From VXYL01 sp965208525 (lineage in GTDB: Bacteria > Pseudomonadota > Gammaproteobacteria > Pseudomonadales > Azotimanducaceae), in assembly GCA_965208525.1 (NCBI GenBank), contig OZ242340.1:4030001-4094000 (forward strand): a DNA stretch of 64,000 nt, read 5' to 3'. This document shows, in pieces, positions 1 through 8,678 of this stretch. The first letter of the stretch is position 1; every line of letters begins with the position of its first letter. The translations under genes and the position numbers were made by a program. The notes under the pieces were generated by a model. It was not told where the DNA came from and did no database searches. It saw only the letters and a program-made list of their open reading frames with translations.

Positions 1-389
1 ATGGCATAGCCGTGCACCTGCGCGATGGTGATCTTCGCCATGTTCCAGAAATACATGTGGATGTTGGTGATGGCCTGCATCCCGGTGCGGATGCCCATGA
101 GCAGGCGCCGCCCCTTGTCGTCCACCGCCTTGTGCCGCCGCACCACCGCGTCCGCGCCCTTGCCGGAGGCCGGGGTGAGGTCGTAGCCGGCACTGAACGT
201 GCGCCCGCCGCCGCGAACGATGATGACGCGGCAGGAATCGTCCGCCTCCAGATCGTGCAGAGCGTCGTTGAGCTCGAACAGGAGCTCCTGCGACAGCGCA
301 TTCATCTTCTCCGGCCGGTTCAGCGTGATCCTGCCAACCCGGTCGTCAGTGCCGACGCGGTCAATCAGGACATTCTCGAAATCGGACAT
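1..389 (-). CDS. Enoyl-CoA hydratase/isomerase family protein, C-terminus outside the window
   Basis: The first 129 codons of a crotonase-fold protein are present and the gene runs off the left edge. Visible signatures are TLNRPEKMNALS near residue 17 and the oxyanion-hole segment RTFSAGYDL near residue 57, both typical of enoyl-CoA hydratases and isomerases. The family hydrates or isomerises acyl-CoA thioesters in the cytoplasm, often in fatty-acid or aromatic-acid breakdown. The ATG at 389 follows a GAGGA ribosome binding site. The catalytic glutamates lie beyond the edge, so hydratase, isomerase or another crotonase activity cannot be told apart. Confidence 0.85.
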   Translation of the reverse strand, partial: MSDFENVLIDRVGTDDRVGRITLNRPEKMNALSQELLFELNDALHDLEADDSCRVIIVRGGGRTFSAGYDLTPASGKGADAVVRRHKAVDDKGRRLLMGIRTGMQAITNIHMYFWNMAKITIAQVHGYA

Positions 390-467
390 GGCTTCCTCGC
401 CCCTTGAAAAGCGCGACACGTTACCACGGCGGGGGGATTGGCGGGCCTCGGCGCATTCCAACGCATT

Positions 468-506
468 CCTCGTAGGGGCGGGGGCTTGTCCCCGCCCCTT
501 ACGAGG
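468..506 (+). repeat. Family A palindromic repeat
   Basis: A copy of the dispersed hairpin with GC-rich arms around a short CTTGT/ACAAG loop, flanked by CCTCGTAGG on one side and TACGAGG on the other. The same core recurs at about ten intergenic places in this window. Confidence 0.75.
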
Positions 507-705
507 CCGACTCGCCCCGTTCGACCTCGTCTCCATGCCCGAGGCGGCCTGCGTCGCCATCGCCTCTGGCGCGACCTTGCCCCCCTCCGAGAGAGGCCGT
601 CCTCGCCTTTTCTCGGTGGGGCGGGCTGGCCGAATCCCGTTCCGCGTTCCTCGGTGCATTCAAGACGGGCGGGGACAGACTCGTGAGACATCGGCCACGT
701 AGCCC

Positions 706-829
706 GTGGGACGAAATGGGTGTGTGGCGGGAGGGCTCGGCGGGAGGGCTCGTGTGGGACGAAATGGGTGTGTGGCGGGAGGGCTCGGAATTGGAAGGCT
801 CGGAAGCGGAATGTGGCGGGAAGGCTCGG
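706..829 (+). repeat. Direct tandem repeat, 35-bp unit
   Basis: A 35-bp unit beginning GTGGGACGAAATGGG occurs identically at 706-740 and 754-788, a period of 48 bp. The second half recurs with one change at 812-829. It lies just downstream of the 3' end of the tRNA gene. No function is evident. Confidence 0.75.
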
Positions 830-872
830 TGCTGTTCAATTCGCGTCCCGTGCCTTCGAAAAACCCGCAATT

Positions 873-957
873 TGGTGCCCAGGGAGGGATTCGAACCCTC
901 ACGCCTTTCGACACCGGAACCTAAATCCGGCCTGTCTGCCAGTTCCAGCACCTGGGC
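873..957 (-). tRNA. tRNA-Leu (anticodon UAG)
   Basis: On the minus strand the sequence folds as a class II tRNA. The acceptor stem GCCCAGG pairs with CCTGGGC. The anticodon stem CCGGA/TCCGG encloses the loop TTTAGGT with anticodon TAG. A variable-arm hairpin follows, then a T arm with GGTTCGAATCC, and CCA is encoded in the DNA. A long variable arm with this anticodon identifies leucine and decodes CUA/CUN. Length is 85 nt. It is a lone tRNA gene. Confidence 0.95.
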
Positions 958-1002
958 TTGACGTCGATTTTCCGCCCCTGCCCGCGCGGATACAACCGCT
1001 CG

Positions 1003-2130
1003 CTACGGCTTGGTTCGCTCCGCCCATTCTCTTTTCATGGCGCGCATCTCGGCGGTGAGGCGGAGTTCGCGGGTCGGCGAGGCGTCGGTTTGCCAGGCGC
1101 CGGTGACGTTGTCGCGGGGCACTGCGGCGCGGGCCTCGACCGGCGGGCAGGGATGTGCCGGGGACGGCTCGTCGGCGTACCAGTAGGCGACGCTCGACAT
1201 CTCGTTGGCGAGGTGGTTGCCGTGGCCGTGTTCGATCGTGACGCGGATTTCGCGCTCGAAGCGCACGGGGTTCTCGATGTGGTGGACGTAGCTCGTCTGG
1301 TAGCCAGCCGTGTTGCGCTCGTGGATGGACGAGCCGTTGCGGAGGAAGGCGTTTTCCTGCATGCCCCAGGCCTGGTTCAGGTAGTCCTCGGAGCCGGTGC
1401 CGTGGAGGTCCGGCGGCCACTTGTGGCCGTCCACCCAGATCATGTCGTCGCCTTCGCCCCACCACGTGCCCTGGAAGTTGGTGACCGAGAGATTGCAGCC
1501 GAGATAGTGGCCGCGCCCCTTGGCGTCGAGGATGACGTAGTTGTTGTCCCAGGCGATCCGTCCGCGGTTGACGACGTTGGCCTCCGGGGTGTTCACGCGA
1601 ATCTCGTGGCCCCAGCCGGGCGTTGGATTCTCGCGGCGGAATTCCGCGTGCAGGTAGCCGGCGTCCGGCGCCACTTCGCCGAGCTCGTGGTCGATGTAGA
1701 AGTACTGCCGGTGCGGCTCGGCGCTCTGGTTCACCAGTGCCACCACGGCGCGCTCGCGGAAGGGCATGGGCACGTAGGCGTTCAGGGCGCAGCCTTGGTT
1801 GAAGCGGTTGTTGCTGCGGGTCGAGGCCGAGAACAGCAGCGATTGATAGGAGTTGACGATGCCGTGGCCGAGGCCGAAGAAATCGCCCAGCGGGCAGAGG
1901 ATGCTGGGCGAGGCGGCGTTGTCCCAGGTGACCTCGATGAGGCATTCGCGGTAGTGATTCGGCTGGGTCATCCAGATGTGCGTGATGGTGCCGGGGCCCG
2001 AGATGTCGGCCAGCACACGGCGCTCTCCGGGGTCGATGGTCCAGGCATCGTTGTTGCGGCCGGTCGTGTCCCAGGAGGAGAAGCGGCCAGTGCGCCCCGC
2101 GCGGATGGATGGGAGATTGGAGAGGTTCAT
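1003..2130 (-). CDS. DUF2961 (glycoside hydrolase family 172-like) protein
   Basis: A 375-residue protein with hallmarks of DUF2961, now grouped as GH172, whose characterised members act on fructofuranosides or arabinofuranosides. Early motifs are RFSSWD and ISGPGTITHIWMT; the middle contains DGHKWPPDLHGTGSEDYLNQAWG, where a Gly-Thr-Gly-Ser-Glu-Asp-Tyr run is the family's most conserved block. No signal peptide is visible, so it may be cytoplasmic. The ATG at 2130 begins MNLSNLP; an in-frame upstream extension looks non-coding, but no strong ribosome binding site settles the start. The substrate is unknown. Neighbours give no sugar-pathway context. Confidence 0.8.
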   Translation of the reverse strand: MNLSNLPSIRAGRTGRFSSWDTTGRNNDAWTIDPGERRVLADISGPGTITHIWMTQPNHYRECLIEVTWDNAASPSILCPLGDFFGLGHGIVNSYQSLLFSASTRSNNRFNQGCALNAYVPMPFRERAVVALVNQSAEPHRQYFYIDHELGEVAPDAGYLHAEFRRENPTPGWGHEIRVNTPEANVVNRGRIAWDNNYVILDAKGRGHYLGCNLSVTNFQGTWWGEGDDMIWVDGHKWPPDLHGTGSEDYLNQAWGMQENAFLRNGSSIHERNTAGYQTSYVHHIENPVRFEREIRVTIEHGHGNHLANEMSSVAYWYADEPSPAHPCPPVEARAAVPRDNVTGAWQTDASPTRELRLTAEMRAMKREWAERTKP

Positions 2131-2707
2131 GCTTGGGTCTTCGGCGATGGATCTGCGAAGTGTATGCCCCTCCCAACACACAAACATCTCGTCCCTCTCG
2201 CCCCCCAGCTTGCGCGCGTTGCGGCGTTGGGAGGGCGGGACGCCCACCTTCCGAGGCCCGCGAGTCCGCCCTGTCCGGCGTTGAAGACGCACCGATGGGT
2301 TCCGCCGGCCTCGTAGGGCGGGGAGTACGTTGAAATACATTGACAAATTCGAGAAAGGCGGGAAATTCCCGCACTACGACGGCCGCCGGACGGGCGGGGA
2401 CAAGCACCGCCCTGACGGGACGTGCTCCGGATCGGTCGACTGGCGCTGATATTCAAACCCATTCCTCGTAGAAGACGGGTATGTCCCATGTCGGATCTGT
2501 CGGTGGGTTCAAGACGGGCGCGACAAGCCCGCCAGCTACAGGGGTGGCGGCAGGAGGCAACTTGGGAAAGGGATATTGACCGTATTGCTCTGCATAACTA
2601 CAGTCAGCGAGAACAATATGGGGTGCGCACCGCTAAGCTTGCACTGAGCCCTCTCATTGGGACTGCCGTGTTTCTACCATGACTGAATTGACACGCCCAA
2701 GCCCGAA
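2131..2707. other. Intergenic region with family A repeat copies
   Basis: The 577-bp divergent gap holds two family A copies (about 2389-2419 and 2507-2540) and a partial one near 2460-2485. A short open frame at 2422-2682 overlaps these repeats and has no recognisable domain. Promoters for both flanking genes should lie here, but none could be named with confidence. Confidence 0.5.
2389..2540 (+). repeat. Two family A repeat copies in tandem arrangement
   Basis: The cores GACGGGCGGGGACAAGC (from 2389) and AAGACGGGCGCGACAAGCCC (from 2511) are divergent copies of the family A hairpin, with the usual GGGTTCAAGAC flank before the second. Confidence 0.65.
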
Positions 2708-5446
2708 TTGTTGCCGCCAACACGCCCCCGGCCGCAGCCGGCGCGGACTGCCCGCGGCCGCTTGACCCGCTCGGTTCCCGACTCCGCGTGGCTGCTCGCG
2801 CACCGCGCAACCGTCCCGGACGGGCCGCAGGACTATTGCGACCGTCCGGCGGTGACCGCCCTCTGCGACCCCGTGCGCCGCCCCTTCACCGTGCTCATGG
2901 CGCCAGGAGGATTCGGCAAGACCACCGTCCTCGCCGCGGCCTGCCGCACTGCTTTGGCTGCCGGCACGCCGGTGGCCTGGCTGACCCTCGCCGACGACGA
3001 CGCCGCCACGCTCGACGCCTACCTCGCGTTCGCCTTCCACCGCGCTGGACTCGACCTCGGCGCGGCGATCGCTGAACACGGTCCGCCGTCGGGCTCGGGC
3101 AGGCCGCGCACCGATGTGCTTCTGCGCGCCGTCGAGGCACGCGGACGGACGTTCGTGCTCGCCCTCGACGAACTCGAGAACCTCGCCGACCGGGACGCCG
3201 TCGCTGTGCTCGACCGCCTACTGGCGCACGCGCCCTCTTGCCTACATCTCGCCATGGCCTACCGGGCGCTCCCGGCCGGGCTCGGCGCCGCCCGGCGGGT
3301 ACTTGACGACGCGGACGTCGTCGGCGCCGACGACCTCAGCTTCGAGAAACCCGACATCGCCCGCTTCTTTGGCCTCGCGCTGTCGCGCAACCGCCTTGCC
3401 GCCGTCGCCGCCGAGTCCGACGGTTGGCCGATCGCGCTGCGCATGCGCCGCAACGCGACCGATGACCCGCCGGCCGCAGCCCTGCGTGACGCCGTCGGCA
3501 AATGGATCGACAGCGGCTTCTGGCGCGCCTTCCCCGCCGCCGACCGCCGCCTTGCCCTTGATCTTTCGCTGTTCGACTGGATCGACCGCGACCTCGTCGA
3601 CGAGGTGCTCGAAACCCCCGGCGCGTTCGACCGCGCCACGGCGCTGCCCGCCCTCGCCGGCCTGCTCGTGCCGACCGCCGGTGGCTCGTGCGGCGTCCAC
3701 CGGCTGCATCCGCTGCTCCGCGAGCACGGCACCGCGGCGCTCTGCCGCGAGCGTCCCGCGCGTGCGCGCCGCCTCGGCCGCCGCATCGCCATCGCCCTTG
3801 CCCGCCGGGGCGTTACGCTGGGCGCCATGCGGCAAGCCGTCGAAGCCGGCGATGCGAACCTCGCCGGCGCCATCCTGCTCGAGGCCGGCGGAGTGCAGTG
3901 GTGGTTGCGCGAGGGGGCGGGGCCTGTCGCCGCCGCCAACCGGCTGCTCGCCGAGGACACGGTGGCGCGGCATCCGCGGCTGGCCCTGTTCCGAAGCGTC
4001 GCCCTGCATCTCGCCCAGCAGCCGGCCGCGGCTGCGCGTGCGTTTGAGCACGGCGCAGCGCGGGCACCATCGGGCGACCACGATTTCGACGTCGACCTGC
4101 TGTTCGCACGGGCGATTCTCGAGTACGACGGTGTGCGCGCTTCGGAGCCGTCCGTCGGGCGCGCCACCGTCGCCGAGACCCTCGCGCTCGCGGCGCGGCC
4201 GACTACCTCGCGCATCATCCGCGCCGCCAGCCTGTACGGGCAGGCGGCCGCCGGCTACACGTACGCCCGCTTCGACGCCGCTGCGGACAGCGCCCGCCGC
4301 GCGCGCGCCATGGCGACCGGTGAGTCGACCTTCTTGACCATGCTGGTCGACTGCCTGCTGGCGCAGACGGCGATGCTGCGTGGCCGTGTGCGCGAGGCGC
4401 GCCGCCACGCCGACAACGCTAGGCGAATCGTCCCGGCCGGCTTCCTGAACGACCCCCAGATCGCCGCCTACACGAAGCTCGCCGAGCGCGAGCTCGATGT
4501 CGAGCGCAGCCGCGCCGAACACCACATGCAGGACCGCCGCACCGCCCTCGAGATGCTCCGGGGCGGCTACGACTACACCCGCTACGCCGCCGCCACCGAT
4601 GTCGCCGTGGCGCTCGAGACCGACACCCGGGGCGCCGCCGCGGCGCTCGACCTCGTCGAGGAGCTCGCCGAACGCGCCCGCGCGTCGGGAATCCGCTACC
4701 TCGCGCCGCTGTTCGCCGCCCACCGGGTCGCGCTCCTCGCCGACGCGGGGCGTGCCGGCGACGCGGACTCGGCGTGGCGCACCGGCGAGCTGCCCAACAC
4801 CGACGCGGCCTGCGTCGACATCGACGGCCGCGGCTGGTGCTGGACGGAGGCGGTCGCCGGCGCGCGCGTCCGACTTCTCGGTGCCTCCGGCGAGCCTGCC
4901 AGGGCAGCCGAACTCGAACGCTCCCTCGCGCGCGCCGCCGAGCAGCATGGCCTCTGCCGCACCCTCATGCGCTCCCTCGCCCTGCGCGTGCGCCTGGCGA
5001 ACGACGCGCGCGACCGCGACGGCGCCCACACCGCCGCGGCCGAATACCTGACCCACTACGCGCGCGCCGACTACGCCCGCCCGCTGCTCGCCACGGGCGC
5101 CGCGACCGTGGTGCTCGAGCGGGTGCTCGATGCCGACCCCGGCGGCCCCCGCGCCCGACCCGCCCGACGGCTGCTCGCCATGGCCGGCGCCGCCGGTGCC
5201 GGTTCCGTGCGCCTAGACGGCCAAGAGATGGCGGTGCTGCGGCTGCTCGCGAGCCACACGAACAAGGAGATCGGCCGGGCGATGGGGCTCTCCCCGGACG
5301 GCGCCCGCCACCACCTGCGCAAGATATTCGACAAGCTCGGCGTCCGCCGCCGTCTCGACGCCGTGCGCCGTGCCACCGACCTCGGCCTCCTGCCGGAGCA
5401 GCCGCCCGGCTCGGAGCCGCCGGCCGATTCGACACAGGACGCGTAG
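2708..5446 (+). CDS. MalT/LuxR-type large ATP-dependent transcriptional regulator
   Basis: About 910 residues with MalT-family (LAL, STAND) architecture. A P-loop APGGFGKTT at residues 65-73 and a Walker B-like VLALDELE near 150 form the NTPase. A long helical, TPR-like middle follows. The C-terminus carries a LuxR/FixJ helix-turn-helix with LASHTNKEIGRAMGLS followed by ARHHLRKIFDKLGV. Such proteins bind an inducer and ATP, then oligomerise to activate transcription. The frame is closed by a TGA at 2684 and has no ATG near its 5' end. TTG at 2708, 2711 or 2762 is the likely start, so the N-terminus is uncertain. Inducer and targets are unknown; the nearest gene downstream is the kinase at 6359. 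Confidence 0.85.
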   Translation: MLPPTRPRPQPARTARGRLTRSVPDSAWLLAHRATVPDGPQDYCDRPAVTALCDPVRRPFTVLMAPGGFGKTTVLAAACRTALAAGTPVAWLTLADDDAATLDAYLAFAFHRAGLDLGAAIAEHGPPSGSGRPRTDVLLRAVEARGRTFVLALDELENLADRDAVAVLDRLLAHAPSCLHLAMAYRALPAGLGAARRVLDDADVVGADDLSFEKPDIARFFGLALSRNRLAAVAAESDGWPIALRMRRNATDDPPAAALRDAVGKWIDSGFWRAFPAADRRLALDLSLFDWIDRDLVDEVLETPGAFDRATALPALAGLLVPTAGGSCGVHRLHPLLREHGTAALCRERPARARRLGRRIAIALARRGVTLGAMRQAVEAGDANLAGAILLEAGGVQWWLREGAGPVAAANRLLAEDTVARHPRLALFRSVALHLAQQPAAAARAFEHGAARAPSGDHDFDVDLLFARAILEYDGVRASEPSVGRATVAETLALAARPTTSRIIRAASLYGQAAAGYTYARFDAAADSARRARAMATGESTFLTMLVDCLLAQTAMLRGRVREARRHADNARRIVPAGFLNDPQIAAYTKLAERELDVERSRAEHHMQDRRTALEMLRGGYDYTRYAAATDVAVALETDTRGAAAALDLVEELAERARASGIRYLAPLFAAHRVALLADAGRAGDADSAWRTGELPNTDAACVDIDGRGWCWTEAVAGARVRLLGASGEPARAAELERSLARAAEQHGLCRTLMRSLALRVRLANDARDRDGAHTAAAEYLTHYARADYARPLLATGAATVVLERVLDADPGGPRARPARRLLAMAGAAGAGSVRLDGQEMAVLRLLASHTNKEIGRAMGLSPDGARHHLRKIFDKLGVRRRLDAVRRATDLGLLPEQPPGSEPPADSTQDA

Positions 5447-6358
5447 CGGCGGGGCTTGTCCCCGCGCGTGCGAAATCCATCGCAACGCCTGAAGCAGTTG
5501 CGCAGCAAACACCAACGCGCCCGTCAGGGCGCGCCGGCGCGGGACAAGCCCGTCCTCTACGAGGCCCGTCCTGAACCCACCGACAGAGCCGGCCGCACAT
5601 CCGGCGGACCCCCCGCACGGGTAGCGCGCATGGCGTCGTGAACCACCGCCAACGCCCATCCCCGAGCCCCGCTGCCGTGTCCAATGCTGCCACCTAAACC
5701 CGTACCAGTAAAGGAATTGTGCGTGATCGAACCGCCCCGCCACCCACTCCGGCCCGCTGCCCGCCGCCGATTCCAGCCGCGAAAGAGCGGCTTGGGGGAC
5801 GCTTCCCCGCCGCACTGACGCCGGCCAGAATTCCGGCCACCTCCGCAACCGCCATGCACCAGCGCCGACAGATGCCGCCACCAACCCGGAACCTTCCGTC
5901 CGCTGTGCCCGTATGCCGCGCAGACCTCGACGTGTTCTGCGCGACGGGCTTCGCCTCGGTAGAGGAGCCTTCAGCGCGGGGAAGCGCGGAGAGAGAGGAT
6001 CCTTCGGCGTTCGGGCTCAGAGGTTTCCGCGCCATCGGAACCTGCAACGCGCCCGCAAGGGCGCGCGAGCGGGAGGGGCTTCCCCTTGTGGGACAAATCA
6101 CGTAACGCGTTGATGGGCCATGGAAGCATCTCGAAGCGGAGTCCACACCAACGGGTCGGCCGGACGGCGCAGTGGGAAGCTCTTCGGAGCGAGGGCCCGT
6201 TGCGCTCCGCCCGCCGAAGGCGAAGCGGCCAAGGGCCCGAACATGCAACCAGCCCGCCCCCCGCGTGACGGGCCGGTCAGGCCGTGAAAGAGGCAGGCCC
6301 GGTTCCCGGCGCGTCGGCGACCCGTCCCGACCGGGCTGGAAACTCGCCCAAGGAGCCC
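5447..6358. other. Long intergenic region with a composite of repeats
   Basis: The 912-bp gap starts with a composite of family A, family C (inverted) and family A units at 5448-5566. The remaining 800 bp contain open frames on both strands, rich in Arg, Pro and Ser, with no domain, no ribosome binding site and no signal sequence. I see no gene in it. Confidence 0.5.
5448..5566. repeat. Composite repeat: family A, inverted family C, family A
   Basis: A GCGGGGCTTGTCCCCGC core directly follows the regulator's stop codon. An inverted family C double stem-loop spans about 5491-5535, and a second family A core CGGGACAAGCCCG starts at 5540 and ends in CTACGAGG. Units from two families lie side by side. 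Confidence 0.65.
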
Positions 6359-7213
6359 ATGCGGCTGGCACAGCTCGCCGGGGTCGCGTCGTCACTGGAG
6401 GCTCGCTCCACGTGGCGGGCGCTGGACCCGACGGCGCCCGAGGACTACCGGCAACTCGCGGCGCTGCTGCTCGACCGCTGGTACGAGCAAGGCGTGCGGC
6501 ATGTCGGCATCGGCGGCGGCCAGGGCGCCGGCAAGTCCACCCTGGGTCGCCTGCTGATGCAGGCCGGCGAGCTTTCCGGCCTCAACACCTGCGTGCTCAG
6601 CATCGACGACTTCTACCTGCCCCGCGCGGACCGGCTTGACCTCGCCCGGCACGTGCACCCGCTGCTGGCGACGCGCGGGCCGCCCGGCACCCACGACATC
6701 GCGCTCTGCCGCTCGGTGCTGGACGCGCTACCCCACTCCCGCGAGGTCGCCGTGCCCGTGTTCGACAAGGGCCGCGACGACCGCGCCGGGTCGCGCACCG
6801 TGGCCGGCCACGTCGACGTCGTCGTGCTCGAGGGCTGGTGCGTCGGCGCGCGGCCGTCGCCGCCGAAGCTGCTCGCCAAGCCCGTCAACAGCCTGGAACG
6901 AGAGCGCGACCCCGACGCCGCCTGGCGCAACCACGTCAACGACGCCCTCGGCTCGGCCTATGCGGAGCTGTTCGAAGGGCTCGAGTCCCTCGTCCACCTG
7001 CAAGCCCCCGACATGGCCGCAGTGCGACGCTGGCGCCTGCAGCAGGAGCGCGAAAGACCCCCGCAGCTGCGCATGACCGCAGCCGAGGTGGACCGCTTCG
7101 TCCAGCACTACGACCGCGTCACCCTCGCCATGATGCGCGACCTACCCCACCGCGCCGACACCGCCGTCACCCTCGACCAAAACCACAACATCGCAAAGGT
7201 CACGTTTCGATAG
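6359..7213 (+). CDS. Glycerate-kinase-like P-loop kinase
   Basis: A 284-residue cytoplasmic kinase of the phosphoribulokinase/uridine kinase fold. The Walker A motif GGGQGAGKST is at 52-61 and is followed by SIDDFYLPRADR, the conserved block of D-glycerate 3-kinase and its yeast and bacterial relatives (Tda10, YggC). A later VVVLEGWCVGARP matches the same family. The predicted reaction is ATP-dependent phosphorylation of D-glycerate or a related small molecule. The ATG at 6359 is preceded closely by AAGGAG. A GTG at 6284 is in frame but adds an unconserved-looking stretch. Substrate is inferred from family membership only. Confidence 0.8.
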   Translation: MRLAQLAGVASSLEARSTWRALDPTAPEDYRQLAALLLDRWYEQGVRHVGIGGGQGAGKSTLGRLLMQAGELSGLNTCVLSIDDFYLPRADRLDLARHVHPLLATRGPPGTHDIALCRSVLDALPHSREVAVPVFDKGRDDRAGSRTVAGHVDVVVLEGWCVGARPSPPKLLAKPVNSLERERDPDAAWRNHVNDALGSAYAELFEGLESLVHLQAPDMAAVRRWRLQQERERPPQLRMTAAEVDRFVQHYDRVTLAMMRDLPHRADTAVTLDQNHNIAKVTFR

Positions 7214-7276
7214 CAGACGCAAGGGGACCTCGATGGCTTCGCACTTTCCCCGCAGGGGACGAGCTTGCCCGGTCCC

Positions 7277-7320
7277 GGCGCGCCCCGACCGGCGCGTTGG
7301 CAGTTGTTGCGCAACTGCTT
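7277..7320 (+). repeat. Family C double stem-loop repeat
   Basis: GGCGCGCCCCGACCGGCGCG forms the first stem-loop and CAGTTGTTGCGCAACTG the second, as in the other five copies of this family in the window. Confidence 0.75.
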
Positions 7321-7333
7321 CAGTACAGCCTCC

Positions 7334-7516
7334 TAGCCCGGATTACTCATGAATGCCCTACTGCGGACGACGATACACTCGCTGTGGCTGGGCGTACTCG
7401 CTCCGGCCCCCTCGACATAGTGCGCAGCTATGCCTTCGGGTTCCTTCACTCCGTGCGCCCAGCCACAGCGGCGTCTCGTCGCCCTCGCTACGCGCATTCA
7501 TGAATAATCCGGGCTA
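7334..7516. mobile_element. 183-bp palindromic element, MITE-like
   Basis: The ends form an inverted repeat of 23 bp with one mismatch: TAGCCCGGATTACTCATGAA at the left and the complementary CATGAATAATCCGGGCTA at the right. An inner perfect pair, CGCTGTGGCTGGGCG and CGCCCAGCCACAGCG, lies about 46 bp in from each end, so nearly the whole element can fold on itself. There is no open frame of note. The shape suggests a non-autonomous transposable element; no target duplication could be confirmed. Confidence 0.6.
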
Positions 7517-7564
7517 GGTGGTCCGAGAAGGGGCACTCCCGCATCGGGTCGATGGGCGTCGGTA

Positions 7565-7595
7565 GTCAAGACGGGCGGGACAAGCCCCGCACCAC
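7565..7595 (+). repeat. Family A repeat at the 3' end of oxyR
   Basis: TCAAGACGGGCGGGACAAGC and the rest of a family A hairpin overlap the last codons and stop of the minus-strand oxyR gene, so the repeat supplies its final residues. Confidence 0.65.
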
Positions 7596-8504
7596 AAGCA
7601 TCAAGCCGCTATGGCAAAGCTCCCGTAGTTCCGCCGCCAGCTGCCGGTGTTCGTCGGCCCTTGGCGACGTTCGGCGCCAGGCGAGGCCGATTTGGCGGGA
7701 GGTTGGGGTTGCGAGGGGGGATAGGGCGATGTTCGTGCCTTGGAGGATGCCGGCATCTACCGCAAGGCGGGGGACCAAGGTTACACCTATGCCGGCTGCG
7801 ACCATTTGGATGAGCGTTTGCAGGCTGCTGGCTTCGAACTGGGCGCGGGCGCGCTTGTCGCCTAGGTCGCAGGCGTCGAGGGCGTGGCCGCGGAGGCAAT
7901 GGCCCTCTTCGAGGAGCAGGAGGTTTTCGTTTGCCAGCGCTTCGGGGTGGACGGCGGTGGCACCTGCCAGGGGATGGTCTTGAGGGCAGGCGAACAGGAA
8001 TTCGTCCTCGAAGATCGCTTCCGCGGTGAGATCTCCTGTGTCGTAAGGCAATGCGATCAACGCCACGTCGATTTCGCCGCTCTCCAATCGCGCGAGGAGC
8101 GGTGCCGTCTGTTCTTCCCGCAGATACACGGTGAGGCGCCCGAACTGCTCGCGCAGGGCCGGCAGCACGCGGGGGAGGTAGAAGGGACTGATCGTCGGGA
8201 TGACGCCGAGCCGCAGCTCGCCGGTCATCGGCTCGCGCGCCGCCCGTGCGACCTCCATTACCTCCTCGGCGTCGCGCAGCAGCGCCCTTGCGCGCTCGGC
8301 GATCTCGCCGCCGACCCGCGTCATCAGCACGTGTCGGTTCGAGCGCTCCGCGACAGGCGTTCCGAGCACCGACTCGAGGTCGCGGACGCCGGCGCTGAGC
8401 GTGGACTGGGTGATGTGGCAGCGCTCGGCGGCGCGCGCAAAATGCTTCGTGTCGGCAAGCGCCACGAGATACTGGAGCTGCTTCATGGTCGGCAGTCGCT
8501 TCAT
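7566..8504 (-). CDS. oxyR: Hydrogen-peroxide sensor and LysR-type activator OxyR
   Basis: A 312-residue LysR-family regulator. The N-terminal winged helix-turn-helix reads FARAAERCHITQSTLSAGVR. The sensor domain has GHCLRGHALDAC, with Cys203 and Cys212 nine residues apart, the same spacing as Cys199/Cys208 of E. coli OxyR that form the peroxide-induced disulfide. It is divergent from katG, the classical target arrangement, which supports the call. The ATG at 8504 has GGAGAGGA upstream; an in-frame extension to 8579 would run into the promoter. Its C-terminus runs into a family A repeat. Confidence 0.93.
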   Translation of the reverse strand: MKRLPTMKQLQYLVALADTKHFARAAERCHITQSTLSAGVRDLESVLGTPVAERSNRHVLMTRVGGEIAERARALLRDAEEVMEVARAAREPMTGELRLGVIPTISPFYLPRVLPALREQFGRLTVYLREEQTAPLLARLESGEIDVALIALPYDTGDLTAEAIFEDEFLFACPQDHPLAGATAVHPEALANENLLLLEEGHCLRGHALDACDLGDKRARAQFEASSLQTLIQMVAAGIGVTLVPRLAVDAGILQGTNIALSPLATPTSRQIGLAWRRTSPRADEHRQLAAELRELCHSGLMLVVRGLSRPS

Positions 8505-8580
8505 CGTTCGTCCTCTCCACTTTCCTTCTCGGCCTTCTCCTTCTTGGCTCTTCCTTCTCGCAATCTCCTTATCTGCCATC

Positions 8581-8629
8581 GTTCGTATATTACGATTGGT
8601 TTATCAAATATTAATCGCTATACACGAAC
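8581..8629. promoter_or_regulatory. Candidate OxyR operator between oxyR and katG
   Basis: The only AT-rich stretch of this gap contains nested dyads: GTTCGTATA (8581) with TATACACGAAC (8619), CGATT (8593) with AATCG (8613), and an inner ATTGGTTTATCAAA that resembles the ATTGAT..ATCAAT half-sites reported for OxyR in other proteobacteria. Position between the regulator and its usual target makes it a likely shared operator and promoter. The transcription start is not determined. Confidence 0.5.
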
Positions 8630-8678
8630 AATGCGACACCATACGCTCTCCCCCAAGCCCACTTTTTAGGACCGACCG

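Larger units (their letters stand above)
390..872. other. Repeat-filled intergenic region
   Basis: No credible gene lies between the hydratase start and the tRNA. The stretch holds a full family A hairpin (468-506), a broken copy (658-678) and a 35-bp direct repeat (706-740 and 754-788). Open frames here run through these repeats on both strands and show no domain. Confidence 0.6.
7214..7565. other. Intergenic region holding family C and a long palindrome
   Basis: No gene was found between the convergent kinase and OxyR genes. The gap is almost entirely repeat: a family C double stem-loop (7277-7320) and then a 183-bp palindromic element (7334-7516). Confidence 0.65.

Noticed and set aside
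899..2407. A 502-codon open frame antisense and out of phase to the DUF2961 gene
   Set aside because: It is Arg/Pro-rich, runs through the tRNA and is fully explained by the GC-rich third positions of the DUF2961 gene.
2422..2682. An 86-codon plus-strand open frame
   Set aside because: It spans two family A repeats and shows no similarity to any family I know.
5694..6395. A 233-codon minus-strand open frame in the gap before the kinase
   Set aside because: Low-complexity Arg/Ser/Gly composition, no ribosome binding site, no domain; long open frames are common by chance at this GC content.
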